Positions 53,911 through 63,244 of a stretch of 64,000 bases of DNA are shown here, piece after piece. Position numbers and translations under genes: made by a program. This DNA comes from Sphingomonas hankookensis. GTDB taxonomy: Bacteria; Pseudomonadota; Alphaproteobacteria; Sphingomonadales; Sphingomonadaceae. Position 1 is the stretch's first letter. Each line of letters starts with the position of its first letter. The DNA lies in contig NZ_JAKREV010000004.1 in the NCBI RefSeq assembly GCF_022664465.1, positions 248,001 through 312,000 on the forward strand, read 5' to 3'. A model generated the notes under the pieces. That model searched no databases. It was not told the origin of the DNA and saw only the letters and a list, made by a program, of their open reading frames with translations.

Positions 53911-54585
53911 CTACCGCAGCTGATCCTGCTCGATCGGCACGATCTTGATCTCGACGCGGCGGTTTTCGGCGCGGCCTTCCTCGGTTTCGTTCGATGCGAT
54001 CGGCTGGGTCTCGCCGAAGCCGCGGGTGCCGACGCGCGCCGACTGAACGCCGCGCGACGTCAGATAGCTGGCGACCGCCGAGGCACGGCGCTCCGACAGC
54101 GTCTGGTTATACGCATCCGAACCGGTCGAATCGGTATGGCCATACACGTCGATATAGGTCTGGTTGTAATCGCGCAGCACGTCGGCGACCTGGTCCAGCG
54201 TGGATCGGAACTGCGGCTGCACGTTGGCGCTGTCATAGGCGAAGGTGATGCCCGACGGCATGTTGAGCACCAGATCGTCGCCGCGGCGCGTCACCTCGAC
54301 ATCGGTGCCGGCGGTGCGGGCGCGCAGGTCGCGTTCCTGCCGGTCCATGTACGCGCCGATCCCGGCACCCGCGAGGCCGCCGATGCCAGCGCCCAAAATC
54401 TTTTCGGTCCGGTCGCGCCGTCCGCCGACCAGATCGCCCAGCAGATAGCCGCCGACCGCGCCGCCGATCGCGCCGATGCCCGCGCGCGAAATGCTGCGCT
54501 CCCCGGTGTCCGGGTCGGTCACGCAGCCGCCGGTCAGCAGCGCTGCCGATAATGCACCCGCGATCCAGAACTTGCCCGTCGCCAT
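53911..54585 (-). CDS. OmpA-family outer-membrane lipoprotein
   Basis: 224 residues. The lipobox LLTGGC is near residue 20. A glycine-zipper region follows (GIGAIGGAVGGYLLGDLVGG and AGIGGLAGAGIGAYMDRQ). The C-terminal OmpA/Pal-like peptidoglycan-binding domain has FAYDSANVQPQF, VYGHTDSTGSDAYNQTLSER and GFGETQPIASNETEEGRAEN-type motifs. AAGGA lies 7 nt upstream of ATG 54585. It anchors the outer membrane to peptidoglycan. Single gene, divergent from the CorC-type gene. Confidence 0.93.
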   Translation of the reverse strand: MATGKFWIAGALSAALLTGGCVTDPDTGERSISRAGIGAIGGAVGGYLLGDLVGGRRDRTEKILGAGIGGLAGAGIGAYMDRQERDLRARTAGTDVEVTRRGDDLVLNMPSGITFAYDSANVQPQFRSTLDQVADVLRDYNQTYIDVYGHTDSTGSDAYNQTLSERRASAVASYLTSRGVQSARVGTRGFGETQPIASNETEEGRAENRRVEIKIVPIEQDQLR

Positions 54586-54762
54586 ACTCGATTCCTTTCG
54601 TCGTATCCGATTTCGCCTTGCCCGGAAAAACCGGGCAGTGCCGATCTTGTTCCGCATCCGTTTTGAACGGTTCCTGACCGACCGGCACGGAATAATCGGT
54701 ATCGGCGGCGCGACTCGCCGGTTGTGCGGAGCGCCGCGTTGCGGCATGGATGGAGCAGTTCA

Positions 54763-56067
54763 ATGGAACCTCTCACACCCTTCCCCTGGTTCGACGTCGT
54801 CATCATCCTCGCGCTGGTGGCGTTGAACGGCGTGTTCGCCATGTCCGAACTCGCCATCGTGTCCGCGCGCAAGGCAAGGCTGGAGGGGTTGGCGAAAGCC
54901 GGCGGGCGCGGTGCGCAGACCGCGATGCGCCTCGCCGATGATCCCGGCAAGTTCCTGTCGACCGTCCAGATCGGCATCACGCTGATCGGCATCCTGTCGG
55001 GCGCCTATTCGGGCGCCAGCCTCGGCGGACCGGTGGGTGAGCGGCTGGTGCTGCTCGGCGTACCCGAATCGCTGGGCGACAATGTCGGCTTCGGCGTGGT
55101 GATCGCCATCACCACCTTCGCCAGCCTCGTGATCGGCGAACTGGTGCCCAAGCAGTTCGCGCTGCGCTCGCCGGAGCCGATCGCGGTGCTGGTCGCGGTG
55201 CCGATGCTGTGGCTGTCGCGGATCACCGCGCCGTTCGTGTGGCTGCTCGACACCACTTCGGGGCTGATCTTCAAGCTGCTGCGCATGAACCGCGAATCCG
55301 AAAACCGGGTGACGGCGGAGGAACTGCACCTGCTGGTCGCCGAAGCCAGCCGCTCGGGCGTGATTGAGGAGCATGAGCGCTCGATCATCTCGGGCGTCGT
55401 TCGCCTTGCCGACCGTCCGGTGCGCGAGGTGATGACGCCGCGGACCGACGTCGAATGGCTCGACGTCACGCTCGATGAAGCCGGCGTCCGCGCGGCGATG
55501 GCGACGACGCCGCACACCCGCCTGCCGGTTGCCGAAGGATCGGTCGATGCGGTGATCGGCGTGGTGCAGGCGCGCGATATCGTCGCGGCGATCTGTCGCG
55601 GGGAACCGCTCGACCTGCGCGCACTGCTGCACGAAGCGCCGGTACTGCCCGATCAGGTCGACGCGATGGACGCGCTGCAGGCGATCCGTCGCGCGGCGGT
55701 GCCGATGGGCCTCGTCCACGACGAATATGGCCATTTCGAAGGGATCGTGACTCCCGCCGACCTGTTGCGGGCGATCGCCGGAGATTTCGCATCGGACGCC
55801 GACGAGGGCGATTCGCCGCACATCATCCGCCGCGAGGACGGGTCGCTGCTGGTGTCGGGCCAGACCCCCGCCGACCAGCTGGCCGAGCGCATCGGCATCG
55901 ACCTGCCCGAGGACCGCGACTATGCGACCGTCGCCGGGCTGGCGCTGGCCATCCTCAAGCACCTGCCGACCGAGGGGGAGCATTTCTCCGAACAGGGCTG
56001 GCGCTTCGAGATCGTCGACATGGACGGGCGCAAGATCGACAAATTGCTGGTCGAGGCCGTGGAATAG
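54763..56067 (+). CDS. Hemolysin-family CNNM/CBS transporter-like protein (CorC type)
   Basis: 434 residues. An N-terminal CNNM domain with about three or four membrane segments (VIILALVALNGVFAMSELAI, VGFGVVIAITTFASLVIGEL) is followed by two CBS-like modules (VREVMTPRTDVEWLDVTLDE, YGHFEGIVTPADLLRAIAGD) and a C-terminal CorC/HlyC domain with GWRFEIVDMDGRKIDKL. Despite the name this family handles divalent cations, not haemolysis. The ATG at 54763 has GGAG upstream. The next gene starts 8 nt after the stop. Confidence 0.93.
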   Translation: MEPLTPFPWFDVVIILALVALNGVFAMSELAIVSARKARLEGLAKAGGRGAQTAMRLADDPGKFLSTVQIGITLIGILSGAYSGASLGGPVGERLVLLGVPESLGDNVGFGVVIAITTFASLVIGELVPKQFALRSPEPIAVLVAVPMLWLSRITAPFVWLLDTTSGLIFKLLRMNRESENRVTAEELHLLVAEASRSGVIEEHERSIISGVVRLADRPVREVMTPRTDVEWLDVTLDEAGVRAAMATTPHTRLPVAEGSVDAVIGVVQARDIVAAICRGEPLDLRALLHEAPVLPDQVDAMDALQAIRRAAVPMGLVHDEYGHFEGIVTPADLLRAIAGDFASDADEGDSPHIIRREDGSLLVSGQTPADQLAERIGIDLPEDRDYATVAGLALAILKHLPTEGEHFSEQGWRFEIVDMDGRKIDKLLVEAVE

Positions 56068-56074
56068 GGCGGCT

Positions 56075-56554
56075 ATGTGGGAAGCCCGTAGTTCACCTTG
56101 GCGGCTATCGCTGCTGATCGTGCTGGCGCTGGGTTTCGTGGTGATCGGTGTCGTGATCGCGCTGCAAGGCGGGGCGGTCTCGCAAATGGTCGGGGGCTTG
56201 TCGGTGCTGTTCTTCGGTGGCTGCGGTATCGCTGCGGCCATTCGCCTCGCGCGGGGTCCCCAGGCCGAGATTGCCGTATCGGCGGACGGCCTATTCTGGC
56301 GGCACTGGTCGGACCATCGCATCGCATGGCAAGACGTGGAGCGGGTCGAGATACGGCGACAGCGGCGACAGCAACCCTTTCTGTGCCTCTGGCTGCGTGC
56401 CGGATCATCAGCGGACGACCGGCGCTCGACGTCTGGCACACCTCTGGCGACCCGCATGGGGTTCGGCGACATTGCGCTTACCACGATCGGCACGAACCGA
56501 TCGTTCGATGAATTGGTAGAGGCGGTCGCCCGCTACGTCCCGGTCGAACGATAG
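56075..56554 (+). CDS. Hypothetical membrane protein with PH-like domain
   Basis: 159 residues with two N-terminal hydrophobic segments (LSLLIVLALGFVVIGVVIAL and GGLSVLFFGGCGIAAAIRLA). The soluble part contains AEIAVSADGLFWRHWSDHRI and WQDVERVEIRRQRRQ, resembling the STM3941-type/PH-like proteins. The region around the C-terminus (TNRSFDELVEAVARYVP) is helical. Start chosen at ATG 56075, 8 nt after the CorC-type stop; it is probably co-transcribed. Function unknown. Confidence 0.65.
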   Translation: MWEARSSPWRLSLLIVLALGFVVIGVVIALQGGAVSQMVGGLSVLFFGGCGIAAAIRLARGPQAEIAVSADGLFWRHWSDHRIAWQDVERVEIRRQRRQQPFLCLWLRAGSSADDRRSTSGTPLATRMGFGDIALTTIGTNRSFDELVEAVARYVPVER

Positions 56555-56559
56555 GCTTC

Positions 56560-57243
56560 CTACAGCTTCCCGAACGTCGCCTCGAACCCGGCAATATCGC
56601 CCGCTGCCAGGAATTGCGCCTGTTCGACCCAGCGGTCCTTCGCCATGCGCGGCGCGAACATGCCCAGCTGCGCGGCGACCGCATCGGCCTGCGCCGCATC
56701 GAGTTTCGCCAGCGTCGCAATGTCCGCGACGCCCTGCTCGACCAGCATCGCCGCGACTTTCGGGCCGAGGCCCTTCAGGCGCGTCAGGTCGGTATCGCCC
56801 GCAGTCGGCCCAGCGGGGGCGGGCGGTGCCGGCGTTGCGACCGGCGCAGCGACAGGCCGTGGTTCTTCCGCCGGCATCGCAACCGGATCGGGCGCTGCCA
56901 CGGAAGCATGTGCCACCGGCGTGGCGACCTCGGGCACTGCGACCGGGGCCGGCGTTGCGGCCGATGCGCGTGGCGCCTGTTCCATCTGCTCGGCAGCAAC
57001 CGGCGCGCGCGCGACCGCGTCGTCCGGCGCATCGGGATCGCTCGCCGGCGCCTCGCCGCTGCGTTCCAGATGCCCGGCGTCCTCCAGCTCGCGCACGCCC
57101 TGCCGCCGGCGGCGCGACAGCTTCATGCCATAACCGATGCCGATGATCGTCAACACCGCCAGCACCGCGATTAGCACGAAATGCATACTGGTCAGCACAC
57201 CGAGGAAACCGGGCGATTGCAGGGGAGTGGTGCCGCTGTCCAT
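56560..57243 (-). CDS. Membrane-anchored helix-hairpin-helix protein of unknown function
   Basis: 227 residues. An N-terminal membrane helix (MHFVLIAVLAVLTIIGIGYG) is followed by a basic stretch, a long Pro/Ala/Val-rich linker (about residues 60-150) and a C-terminal helix-hairpin-helix region (LTRLKGLGPKVAAMLVEQGV, DIATLAKLDAAQADAVAAQL). Similar C-terminal modules bind DNA or act in protein contacts. The membrane location makes a DNA role less obvious. A longer reading frame on the same strand (56408-57658) is a shadow. It is 12 nt after purD in the same direction. Confidence 0.8.
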   Translation of the reverse strand: MDSGTTPLQSPGFLGVLTSMHFVLIAVLAVLTIIGIGYGMKLSRRRRQGVRELEDAGHLERSGEAPASDPDAPDDAVARAPVAAEQMEQAPRASAATPAPVAVPEVATPVAHASVAAPDPVAMPAEEPRPVAAPVATPAPPAPAGPTAGDTDLTRLKGLGPKVAAMLVEQGVADIATLAKLDAAQADAVAAQLGMFAPRMAKDRWVEQAQFLAAGDIAGFEATFGKL

Positions 57244-57255
57244 AGTGTCCGTTCC

Positions 57256-58518
57256 TTATTGCGCTTCGCGTGCGACTTCGCGCCAGCCGATATCGCGGCG
57301 GCAGAAGCCGGGAAAGTCGAGCGCGTCGACCGCGCGATACGCGGCGGCTTGCGCGGCGGTGACGTTCGCCCCGCGCGCGGTAACGGCCAGCACCCGACCC
57401 CCGGCGGTCACAACGCCCGTGTCGCCCGAACGGGTTCCCGCGTGGAATACGATCGCCCCGGTCGCCTCCGCCGCGTCGATCCCGCCGATCGGCTTGCCCG
57501 TTTCCGACGTGCCCGGATAGCCGGTCGCGGCCATGACGACGGTCAGCGCGGTATCGTCGGCGAACACCGGCGGTGCGACCTGATCGAGCGTCCCCTGCGC
57601 GACCGCCAGCAACACCGGCAGCAGGTCGCTGTCCAGCCGCGCCATCAGCACCTGGCATTCGGGATCGCCGAACCGCGCATTATATTCGATCAGCTTCGGC
57701 CCACGATCGGTCAGCATCAGCCCGGCATAGAGCACCCCCGAATAGGGCGTGCCGCGCTTCGCCATCGCGGCGACGGTCGGCGCGACGATCGTGTCGATCG
57801 CCTGGCGTTCCAGCGCGGGGGTCAGCACCGGCGCGGGCGAATAGGCGCCCATGCCGCCGGTGTTCGGCCCGACATCGCCGTCACCGACGCGCTTGTGATC
57901 CTGCGCCGATCCGAACGGCAGCAGCGACACGCCGTCGGTCAGCACGAACAGGCTGGCTTCCTCGCCCACCAGAAACTCCTCGATCACCGCCTCGCCGCCG
58001 GGCTGTTCGAAGATCGCGGCCAGCGCGGCTTCCGCCTCGGCACGGTCCATCGCCACCGTCACGCCCTTGCCCGCGGCAAGGCCGTCGGCCTTGATGACCA
58101 CCGGTAGCGAGAAGGGGGACAGCGCCGCGATCGCCGCGTCCAGCGACGTCACGCGAACATAGCCGGCGGTCGGGATATCGGCCTCGCGGCACAGATCCTT
58201 GGTATAGCCCTTCGACCCTTCGAGCTGCGCGGCGGTGGCCGAAGGCCCGAACACCGCGATACCGGCGCTACGCAGATCGTCGCCGAGCCCCGCGACCAGC
58301 GGCGCTTCCGGCCCCACGACGACCAGTTCCACCGACCGCTCACCGCAGAAGCGCACCACCGCGGCGTGATCGGTCACGTCCAGCGGCACCAGCGTCGCGC
58401 AGTTCGCGACGCCGGGGTTGCCGGGCGCGGCATAAAGCGTATCGAGGAGCGGCGACTGCGCCAGCTTCCACGCCAGCGCATGTTCGCGCCCACCCGATCC
58501 GATCAACAGGACATTCAT
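57256..58518 (-). CDS. purD: Phosphoribosylamine-glycine ligase
   Basis: 420 residues, ATP-grasp family; joins glycine to phosphoribosylamine in purine synthesis. It begins [20 protein letters not shown] and has the [30 protein letters not shown] and [20 protein letters not shown] signatures. The ATG complement at 58516-58518 overlaps the xseA ATG at 58517-58519, so the two genes diverge with no gap. A long reading frame upstream lies inside xseA. Confidence 0.97.
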   Translation of the reverse strand: MNVLLIGSGGREHALAWKLAQSPLLDTLYAAPGNPGVANCATLVPLDVTDHAAVVRFCGERSVELVVVGPEAPLVAGLGDDLRSAGIAVFGPSATAAQLEGSKGYTKDLCREADIPTAGYVRVTSLDAAIAALSPFSLPVVIKADGLAAGKGVTVAMDRAEAEAALAAIFEQPGGEAVIEEFLVGEEASLFVLTDGVSLLPFGSAQDHKRVGDGDVGPNTGGMGAYSPAPVLTPALERQAIDTIVAPTVAAMAKRGTPYSGVLYAGLMLTDRGPKLIEYNARFGDPECQVLMARLDSDLLPVLLAVAQGTLDQVAPPVFADDTALTVVMAATGYPGTSETGKPIGGIDAAEATGAIVFHAGTRSGDTGVVTAGGRVLAVTARGANVTAAQAAAYRAVDALDFPGFCRRDIGWREVAREAQ

Positions 58519-59953
58519 GGACGATCGTTTCCCCGATTTTTCCTCGAGCCGGCTCGTAGCCGAGCCGCGCCCGAACGACAACGCCGCCCCCGAAAGCGTC
58601 AGCGAACTCGCCGGGCGGTTGAAGCGCATGGTCGAGGGCGAATTCGGCCGCGTCCGCCTGCGCGGCGAAATCTCGGGCTACAAGCGCGCATCGTCGGGCC
58701 ATGTCTATCTGGCGCTGAAGGACGATGCCGCGCTGATCGACGGGGTGATGTGGCGCGGATCGGCCGGTCGCCTCGCCTTCACCCCGCAGGACGGCGTCGA
58801 GGTGATCGCGACCGGCAAGCTCACCACCTATCCCGGCCGATCGCGCTACCAGATCGTCATCGATCACCTGGAGCTGGCGGGTGAGGGCGCGCTGATGGCG
58901 CTGCTCGAAAAATTGAAGGCGAAGCTGGCGGGCGAGGGGCTGTTCGACGCGGGCAAGAAGCGCCCGCTGCCGTTCCTGCCGCGTACCATCGGCATCGTCA
59001 CCTCGCCGACCGGTGCGGTCATCCGTGACATCCTTCACCGGCTGGAGGATCGCTGCCCGACCCATGTGCTGGTGTGGCCGGTCAAGGTGCAGGGCGAGGG
59101 GGCGGCGGCGGAGATCGCGGCGGCGGTGCGGGGCTTCGCAGCCCTTCCCGAAAGGCCGACCCTCGACAAACCACAGCCGTACCCCCGCCTGCGCGGGAAT
59201 GCGGCAAGTAGCGGTGACACGACGATCTACCGCCCCGACCTCCTGATCGTCGCCCGCGGCGGTGGGTCGATCGAGGACCTGTGGTGCTTCAACGAGGAAG
59301 TCGTCGTCCGCGCGGTCGCCGCCTCGCCGATCCCGGTCATCTCCGCGGTCGGCCACGAAACCGACACGACGCTGTGCGACCACGCCGCCGACCTGCGCGC
59401 GCCGACGCCGACCGCCGCGGCCGAGATCGCGGTGCCGGTCCGCGCCGATCTGGCCCACACCATCGCCACCCTGTCGCTGCGTACGCAGCGGTGCGCGCGG
59501 CGCTATCACGATCGCGGGCGCGAGCAGCTGGCCGGGCTGGTCCGCGTGATGCCCCGCCGCGACGCGCTGCTCGGCCCCCAGCGGCAGCGGCTGGACGATG
59601 TCGCCGGCCGGCTGTCGTTGGCGCTCGAACGCCGCGTCGCCACCGCGCGGCGCAGCCTCGATCGCCACGGCCATGCGCTGCGCCCCGCGATGCTGACCCA
59701 GCGGCTGGCACAGGCCCGCGCCCGGTTCGATGGCACCGCGCGGATGCTGGAACAGGTGAACCCCGACAACCTGCTGCAAAAGGGCTATGTCCGCGTCGTC
59801 GCGCGCGCCAGCGGCAAGACGGTGGCGTCGGCCGCCGATGCCCGTGCGGCGGGGGCGGTGCAGCTCCACTTCCGCGACGGCGTGCTCGATGCGAAGGTTG
59901 AGCGTCCCGGAGGGCGCGCCTATGTCGAGCCGACCCAACCCACCCTGCTCTGA
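58517..59953 (+). CDS. xseA: Exodeoxyribonuclease VII large subunit, with an in-frame insertion
   Basis: 478 residues. The N-terminal OB fold ([40 protein letters not shown]), the catalytic core ([52 protein letters not shown]) and the C-terminal coiled-coil are complete. XseA with XseB degrades single-stranded DNA. Residues about 210-238 have no counterpart I know in the family: [20 protein letters not shown], then ASSGDTTIY. The DNA there (59178-59205) is a REP-like palindrome word. AGGA precedes the ATG, which overlaps the purD ATG on the other strand. Confidence 0.95.
   Translation: MDDRFPDFSSSRLVAEPRPNDNAAPESVSELAGRLKRMVEGEFGRVRLRGEISGYKRASSGHVYLALKDDAALIDGVMWRGSAGRLAFTPQDGVEVIATGKLTTYPGRSRYQIVIDHLELAGEGALMALLEKLKAKLAGEGLFDAGKKRPLPFLPRTIGIVTSPTGAVIRDILHRLEDRCPTHVLVWPVKVQGEGAAAEIAAAVRGFAALPERPTLDKPQPYPRLRGNAASSGDTTIYRPDLLIVARGGGSIEDLWCFNEEVVVRAVAASPIPVISAVGHETDTTLCDHAADLRAPTPTAAAEIAVPVRADLAHTIATLSLRTQRCARRYHDRGREQLAGLVRVMPRRDALLGPQRQRLDDVAGRLSLALERRVATARRSLDRHGHALRPAMLTQRLAQARARFDGTARMLEQVNPDNLLQKGYVRVVARASGKTVASAADARAAGAVQLHFRDGVLDAKVERPGGRAYVEPTQPTLL
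59178..59205. repeat. REP-like repeat unit inside xseA
   Basis: CGTACCCCCGCCTGCGCGGG followed by AATGCGGC matches the right half of the intergenic repeats at 48747 and 51287 (CCGCCTGCGCGGGAATGACG). It is a single half-unit rather than a full inverted pair and lies in frame within xseA. Confidence 0.65.
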
Positions 59954-59966
59954 TCCGGACATACCG

Positions 59967-60164
59967 ATGCTGAAACCCGAAAGTCGCCCCGCCAAGCTGC
60001 AATATCTGACCAATAATTTCCGGGTGCTGGTCGATGGCGACTATGTGACGTGCGCCGGCACCGGCGCGCGCATCCCGCTGGAGGAACTGCGCTACTGGAG
60101 CGCGGCGCGGCAGGAAGCCTATGCCACCGCCGAGGCCGCGACCGCCGCGCTCGCCCCGCAATGA
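59967..60164 (+). CDS. DUF2093-family protein
   Basis: 65 residues, MLKPESRPAKLQYLTNNFRV, then GDYVTCAGTGARIPLEELRY and a YWSAARQEAY motif, the conserved DUF2093 pattern of alphaproteobacteria. It follows xseA after 13 nt, its usual place in this group. The stop codon overlaps the ATG of the next gene. Function unknown; the conserved W/Y residues and a lone Cys are visible. Confidence 0.85.
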   Translation: MLKPESRPAKLQYLTNNFRVLVDGDYVTCAGTGARIPLEELRYWSAARQEAYATAEAATAALAPQ

Positions 60165-60952
60165 TGGTCGCCGCCGTCCTGGCCGTGGCGGCGCAGGGCG
60201 CGATCGCGCTCGAAGGCACGCCGGGACAGGGCGCAGCGCTGACGGGCAGCGTGCCCGCGGGGGCCACGCTGCAACTCGACGGACAGCCGGTTAGCGTCGC
60301 ACCGGACGGGCGATTCCTGATCGCGTTCGACCGCGATGCCGGACCGTCGGCGACCTTGATCGCGACCCTTCCCGACGGGCAGCGCCTCGTCCGCCCGATC
60401 GCCGTCCCCCCGCGTGCATGGCGGATCGAGCGCCTGCCGACCCTGCCGCGCGTGTCGCAACCCTCCGCCGAATTCCAGCGCCGCCGCGCCCCCGAACTGG
60501 CGCAGATCGCCGCCGCCCGCGCCATCGGGACCGATGCGCAGGGGTGGCGGCAACGCTTCGTGTGGCCGGTCAAGGGACGTGTTTCCGGCCTGTTCGGGTC
60601 GCAGCGCATCTATGCCGGCGAACCCGGCGCCTATCATTCGGGCGTCGACGTCGCCCGCCCGACCGGCACGCCGGTCGCGGCGCCCGCCGACGGCGTCGTC
60701 ATCCTCGCCGCCCCCGCGCCCTTCACGCTGGAGGGCAATCTGCTGATGATCGACCATGGCATGGGGCTGAACAGCGCCTTCCTCCACCTGTCGCGCATCG
60801 ACGTGAAGGTCGGCGACCGGGTGCGGCAGGGGCAGGTCGTAGGCAGCGTAGGCGCTACCGGGCGCGCGACCGGACCGCACCTGCACTGGGGCATGAAATG
60901 GCACGATGCGCGGATCGATCCGCTGCTGCTGGCCGGACCGATGGCGCCCTGA
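60161..60952 (+). CDS. M23-family (LytM) peptidase
   Basis: 263 residues. An N-terminal hydrophobic segment (MMVAAVLAVAAQGAIALEG) suggests a signal peptide. The C-terminal LytM domain has the zinc ligands in YHSGVDVARPTGTPV (HxxxD) and GRATGPHLHWGMKW (HxH). The intervening GRVSGLFGSQRIYAGEPGAY segment matches family proteins. It cleaves peptidoglycan cross-links or stems, or regulates such cleavage. The N-terminal third (VPAGATLQLDGQPVSVAPDG) is a beta-rich domain. Overlaps the DUF2093 stop. Confidence 0.93.
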   Translation: MMVAAVLAVAAQGAIALEGTPGQGAALTGSVPAGATLQLDGQPVSVAPDGRFLIAFDRDAGPSATLIATLPDGQRLVRPIAVPPRAWRIERLPTLPRVSQPSAEFQRRRAPELAQIAAARAIGTDAQGWRQRFVWPVKGRVSGLFGSQRIYAGEPGAYHSGVDVARPTGTPVAAPADGVVILAAPAPFTLEGNLLMIDHGMGLNSAFLHLSRIDVKVGDRVRQGQVVGSVGATGRATGPHLHWGMKWHDARIDPLLLAGPMAP

Positions 60953-61007
60953 CGGAACCGGGCGTGCCGGCAAACATTTCGTTTCTGTATCAAACGGGGA
61001 ACCTGCC

Positions 61008-61532
61008 ATGCTGCGTACCACCATCCTGACCGCCCTCGCCGCCACCGCGCTTGCCGGCTGCACCACGACCACCGCCACCGGTGAAACCGCCGGCCGCAGC
61101 GCCACCGCGCCGCTGCGCACCGCGACCGGCGCCGATGTCGGCACCGTCACCGCGACCGAAATGGCCGGGGGCATCCAGATCAGGATCGACGCGCGCGGCA
61201 TGCCGGCCGGCGTCCACGGCGCCCACGTCCACACCACCGGCCGCTGCGACGCGCCCGACTTCACGACGGCGGGCGGCCACTGGAACCCGACCGCCAAGCA
61301 GCACGGCACCAGCAACCCCGCCGGTCCGCATGCCGGCGACGCGCCCAACCTGACGATCGGCGCCGATGGCACCGGTTCGGTCACGATCATGCTGCCGTCG
61401 GGCACGATGGACGGGTTGCTCGACGCCGATGGCGCGGCGTTCGTGATCCACGCCAATGCCGACGACTACAAGACCGACCCGTCGGGCAATTCGGGCGGGC
61501 GCATCGCCTGCGGCGTGTTCGCCGCCGCCTGA
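61008..61532 (+). CDS. sodC: Cu/Zn superoxide dismutase, lipoprotein
   Basis: 174 residues. The lipobox ATALAGC makes it a lipoprotein, probably in the outer membrane facing the periplasm. Copper and zinc ligands are in GVHGAHVHTTGRCDAPD (HxH), AGGHWNPTAKQHG, GPHAGDAPNL and the terminal NSGGRIACGVF, with the disulphide cysteines. It disproportionates superoxide. GGGGA lies upstream of the ATG. Some residues differ from the usual GFHVHE and GDLPN words, which is normal in this branch. Confidence 0.92.
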   Translation: MLRTTILTALAATALAGCTTTTATGETAGRSATAPLRTATGADVGTVTATEMAGGIQIRIDARGMPAGVHGAHVHTTGRCDAPDFTTAGGHWNPTAKQHGTSNPAGPHAGDAPNLTIGADGTGSVTIMLPSGTMDGLLDADGAAFVIHANADDYKTDPSGNSGGRIACGVFAAA

Positions 61533-61567
61533 TTGCATGGGACGGCCGGGCGGCGCATAGCGCGGGG

Positions 61568-62644
61568 ATGACCACGCGACGCACCGTCCTTGCCGGCCTG
61601 GCCGCCACCGCCACCCTGTCCGTCGTTCCGGCGCGGGCACAGGGGTGGCGGCCCGCGCTGATCGCCGGCACCTATGCGGGCAAGGGCGGGGCAGGGCTCT
61701 ACCGCCTGCCCGCCAGCGGCCGCGGCTGGAGCGTCGGGGCGGCCGATCCGGCGCTCAAGGACGTGTCGTTCGGCGTATCGCGCGGATCGATGCGCTATCT
61801 GGTGCGCGAATCCGCCAAGGGCCGGATGATCGCGACCGATCGCGACGGCAAGATCCTTGCCGACCTGCCGAGCGGCGGCGACGATCCCTGCCACGCCGCG
61901 ATCGATCCCGCCGGTCGTCTGCTCGCCGTCGCCAACTATTCTTCGGGCACCGTCGCGCTCTACCCGCTGGCCGCCGGCGTGCCCCAGCCGCCGATCGTCC
62001 GCCAGCATCGGGGCACCGGCCCCCGCGCCGACCGCCAGAGCGGCCCGCACGCGCACTGGGTCGGCTTCACCCCCGACAACCGCTTCCTCCATTCGGTCGA
62101 CCTCGGCGCCGACACGATCTTCGCCTATGCGCTGTCGAGCGGTGAGATCGGCGAGCCCGCCATCGCATGGCGCGCACCACCCGGCGCCGGTCCACGCCAC
62201 CTCGCCTACCACCCCGACCTCCCGGTCGCCTATTGCGTCACCGAACTCGCCAACACGCTGGTCACGCTCGACGCGCAGTTCGACGGCACGCTGACCACCC
62301 GCGCGACCACTTCGCTGCTGCCAGCCGGCTGGCAGGGCAGTTCGCAGGCGGCGCATATCGCGATCGACCGCGCCGGCCGCCGCCTCTACGCCTCGAACCG
62401 CGGGCATAACAGCATCGCCGTGTTCGACCTTGCCGAGGACGGCAGCGCGACCCTCGCCCAGCACATCGCGTGCGGCGGCGACTGGCCGCGCTTCTTCCTG
62501 CTGCTGGAGGACACCGGTCAGCTGCTGGTCGCCAACGAACGCAGCGGCGAGGTCGCGGTCTTCGACCTTGCCTATGACGGCCGCCTGCGCCCGACACCGG
62601 CGCGGCTCACGGTCCCCGGCGTGGTGTTCCTCGATCGGGCGTAG
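61568..62644 (+). CDS. Lactonase-like beta-propeller protein with Tat signal
   Basis: 358 residues. The N-terminus MTTRRTVLAGLAATATLSVV has the twin-arginine motif and a signal-like hydrophobic stretch (cleavage near ARA-QG). The body has the 7-bladed lactonase repeats: LLAVANYSSGTVALYPLAAG, SGPHAHWVGFTPDNRFLHSV, ARAPPGAGPRHLAYHPDL-type and LYASNRGHNSIAVFDLAEDG. Members include a cytosolic 6-phosphogluconolactonase, but a Tat export signal argues for a periplasmic role and another substrate. 35 nt after sodC. Confidence 0.85.
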   Translation: MTTRRTVLAGLAATATLSVVPARAQGWRPALIAGTYAGKGGAGLYRLPASGRGWSVGAADPALKDVSFGVSRGSMRYLVRESAKGRMIATDRDGKILADLPSGGDDPCHAAIDPAGRLLAVANYSSGTVALYPLAAGVPQPPIVRQHRGTGPRADRQSGPHAHWVGFTPDNRFLHSVDLGADTIFAYALSSGEIGEPAIAWRAPPGAGPRHLAYHPDLPVAYCVTELANTLVTLDAQFDGTLTTRATTSLLPAGWQGSSQAAHIAIDRAGRRLYASNRGHNSIAVFDLAEDGSATLAQHIACGGDWPRFFLLLEDTGQLLVANERSGEVAVFDLAYDGRLRPTPARLTVPGVVFLDRA

Positions 62645-62653
62645 GCGCGGCGC

Positions 62654-63244
62654 CTAGCCCAGCCGGTCCACCACTGCCGCCAGCGCTTCGTCGAGCACCC
62701 CCAGCATCCCGGTCCATCCGCCGAGTGCGTCCAGCTCGCCCGGCCCGTCGGAGATCCCGCGCAGCCCCATCACCGGCACGCCGAAGCGCTGGCCGGCGCG
62801 CACCACCGCGAACGTCTCCATGTCGACCATATCGGCATCGATCGCATCATAGTCGCTGCCCCCAACGATATCCGCCCCGGTCGACAGCCGCGCTACCGGC
62901 CAGTCGATCGGCGTCGCCAGCGCCAGTTCGGCCCCGAAATCGGCAAAGGGCACCACCCCCTTGGCAAAGCCGATCCGCGAGGCATCCATGTCGCGCCAGG
63001 TAACGCTCGCGACCTGCCACACTGACCCCAGCGGCAGCGTGCGCGACCCCGCCGACCCGATCGATACGATCAGGTCGGGCAGGGCGGCCATCCGCGCCAG
63101 CGCAATCGCCGTCCCCGCCGCCGCCTCGATCGGCCCGACACCGGCGATCAGCGGCACGAAGCGTTCAGCGAGATGGCGTCCATATTCGTGGTCCGTCGCC
63201 ATCACGAACAGCACCTGCCGCCCCCCGATCCGCGTCATCTGCAT
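62654..63244 (-). CDS. Phosphorylase/MTA-SAH nucleosidase-like protein
   Basis: 196 residues from an ATG with GGGAG upstream; nearby ATGs at 63250 and 63238 are alternatives. Purine-nucleoside-phosphorylase superfamily: SIGSAGSRTLPLGSVWQV, then VDMETFAVVRAGQRFGVPVM and RGISDGPGE, with the catalytic Asp in ISDG. It may hydrolyse methylthioadenosine or S-adenosylhomocysteine, though it is shorter than typical MTAN (about 230). Its start lies inside the end of the gene at 63165. It is convergent with the lactonase-like gene, with 9 nt between the stops. Confidence 0.82.
   Translation of the reverse strand: MQMTRIGGRQVLFVMATDHEYGRHLAERFVPLIAGVGPIEAAAGTAIALARMAALPDLIVSIGSAGSRTLPLGSVWQVASVTWRDMDASRIGFAKGVVPFADFGAELALATPIDWPVARLSTGADIVGGSDYDAIDADMVDMETFAVVRAGQRFGVPVMGLRGISDGPGELDALGGWTGMLGVLDEALAAVVDRLG

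Noticed and set aside
54760..56493. A 577-codon minus-strand frame opposite the CorC-type gene
   Set aside because: Antisense shadow with no domain; the plus-strand protein has CNNM and CBS motifs.
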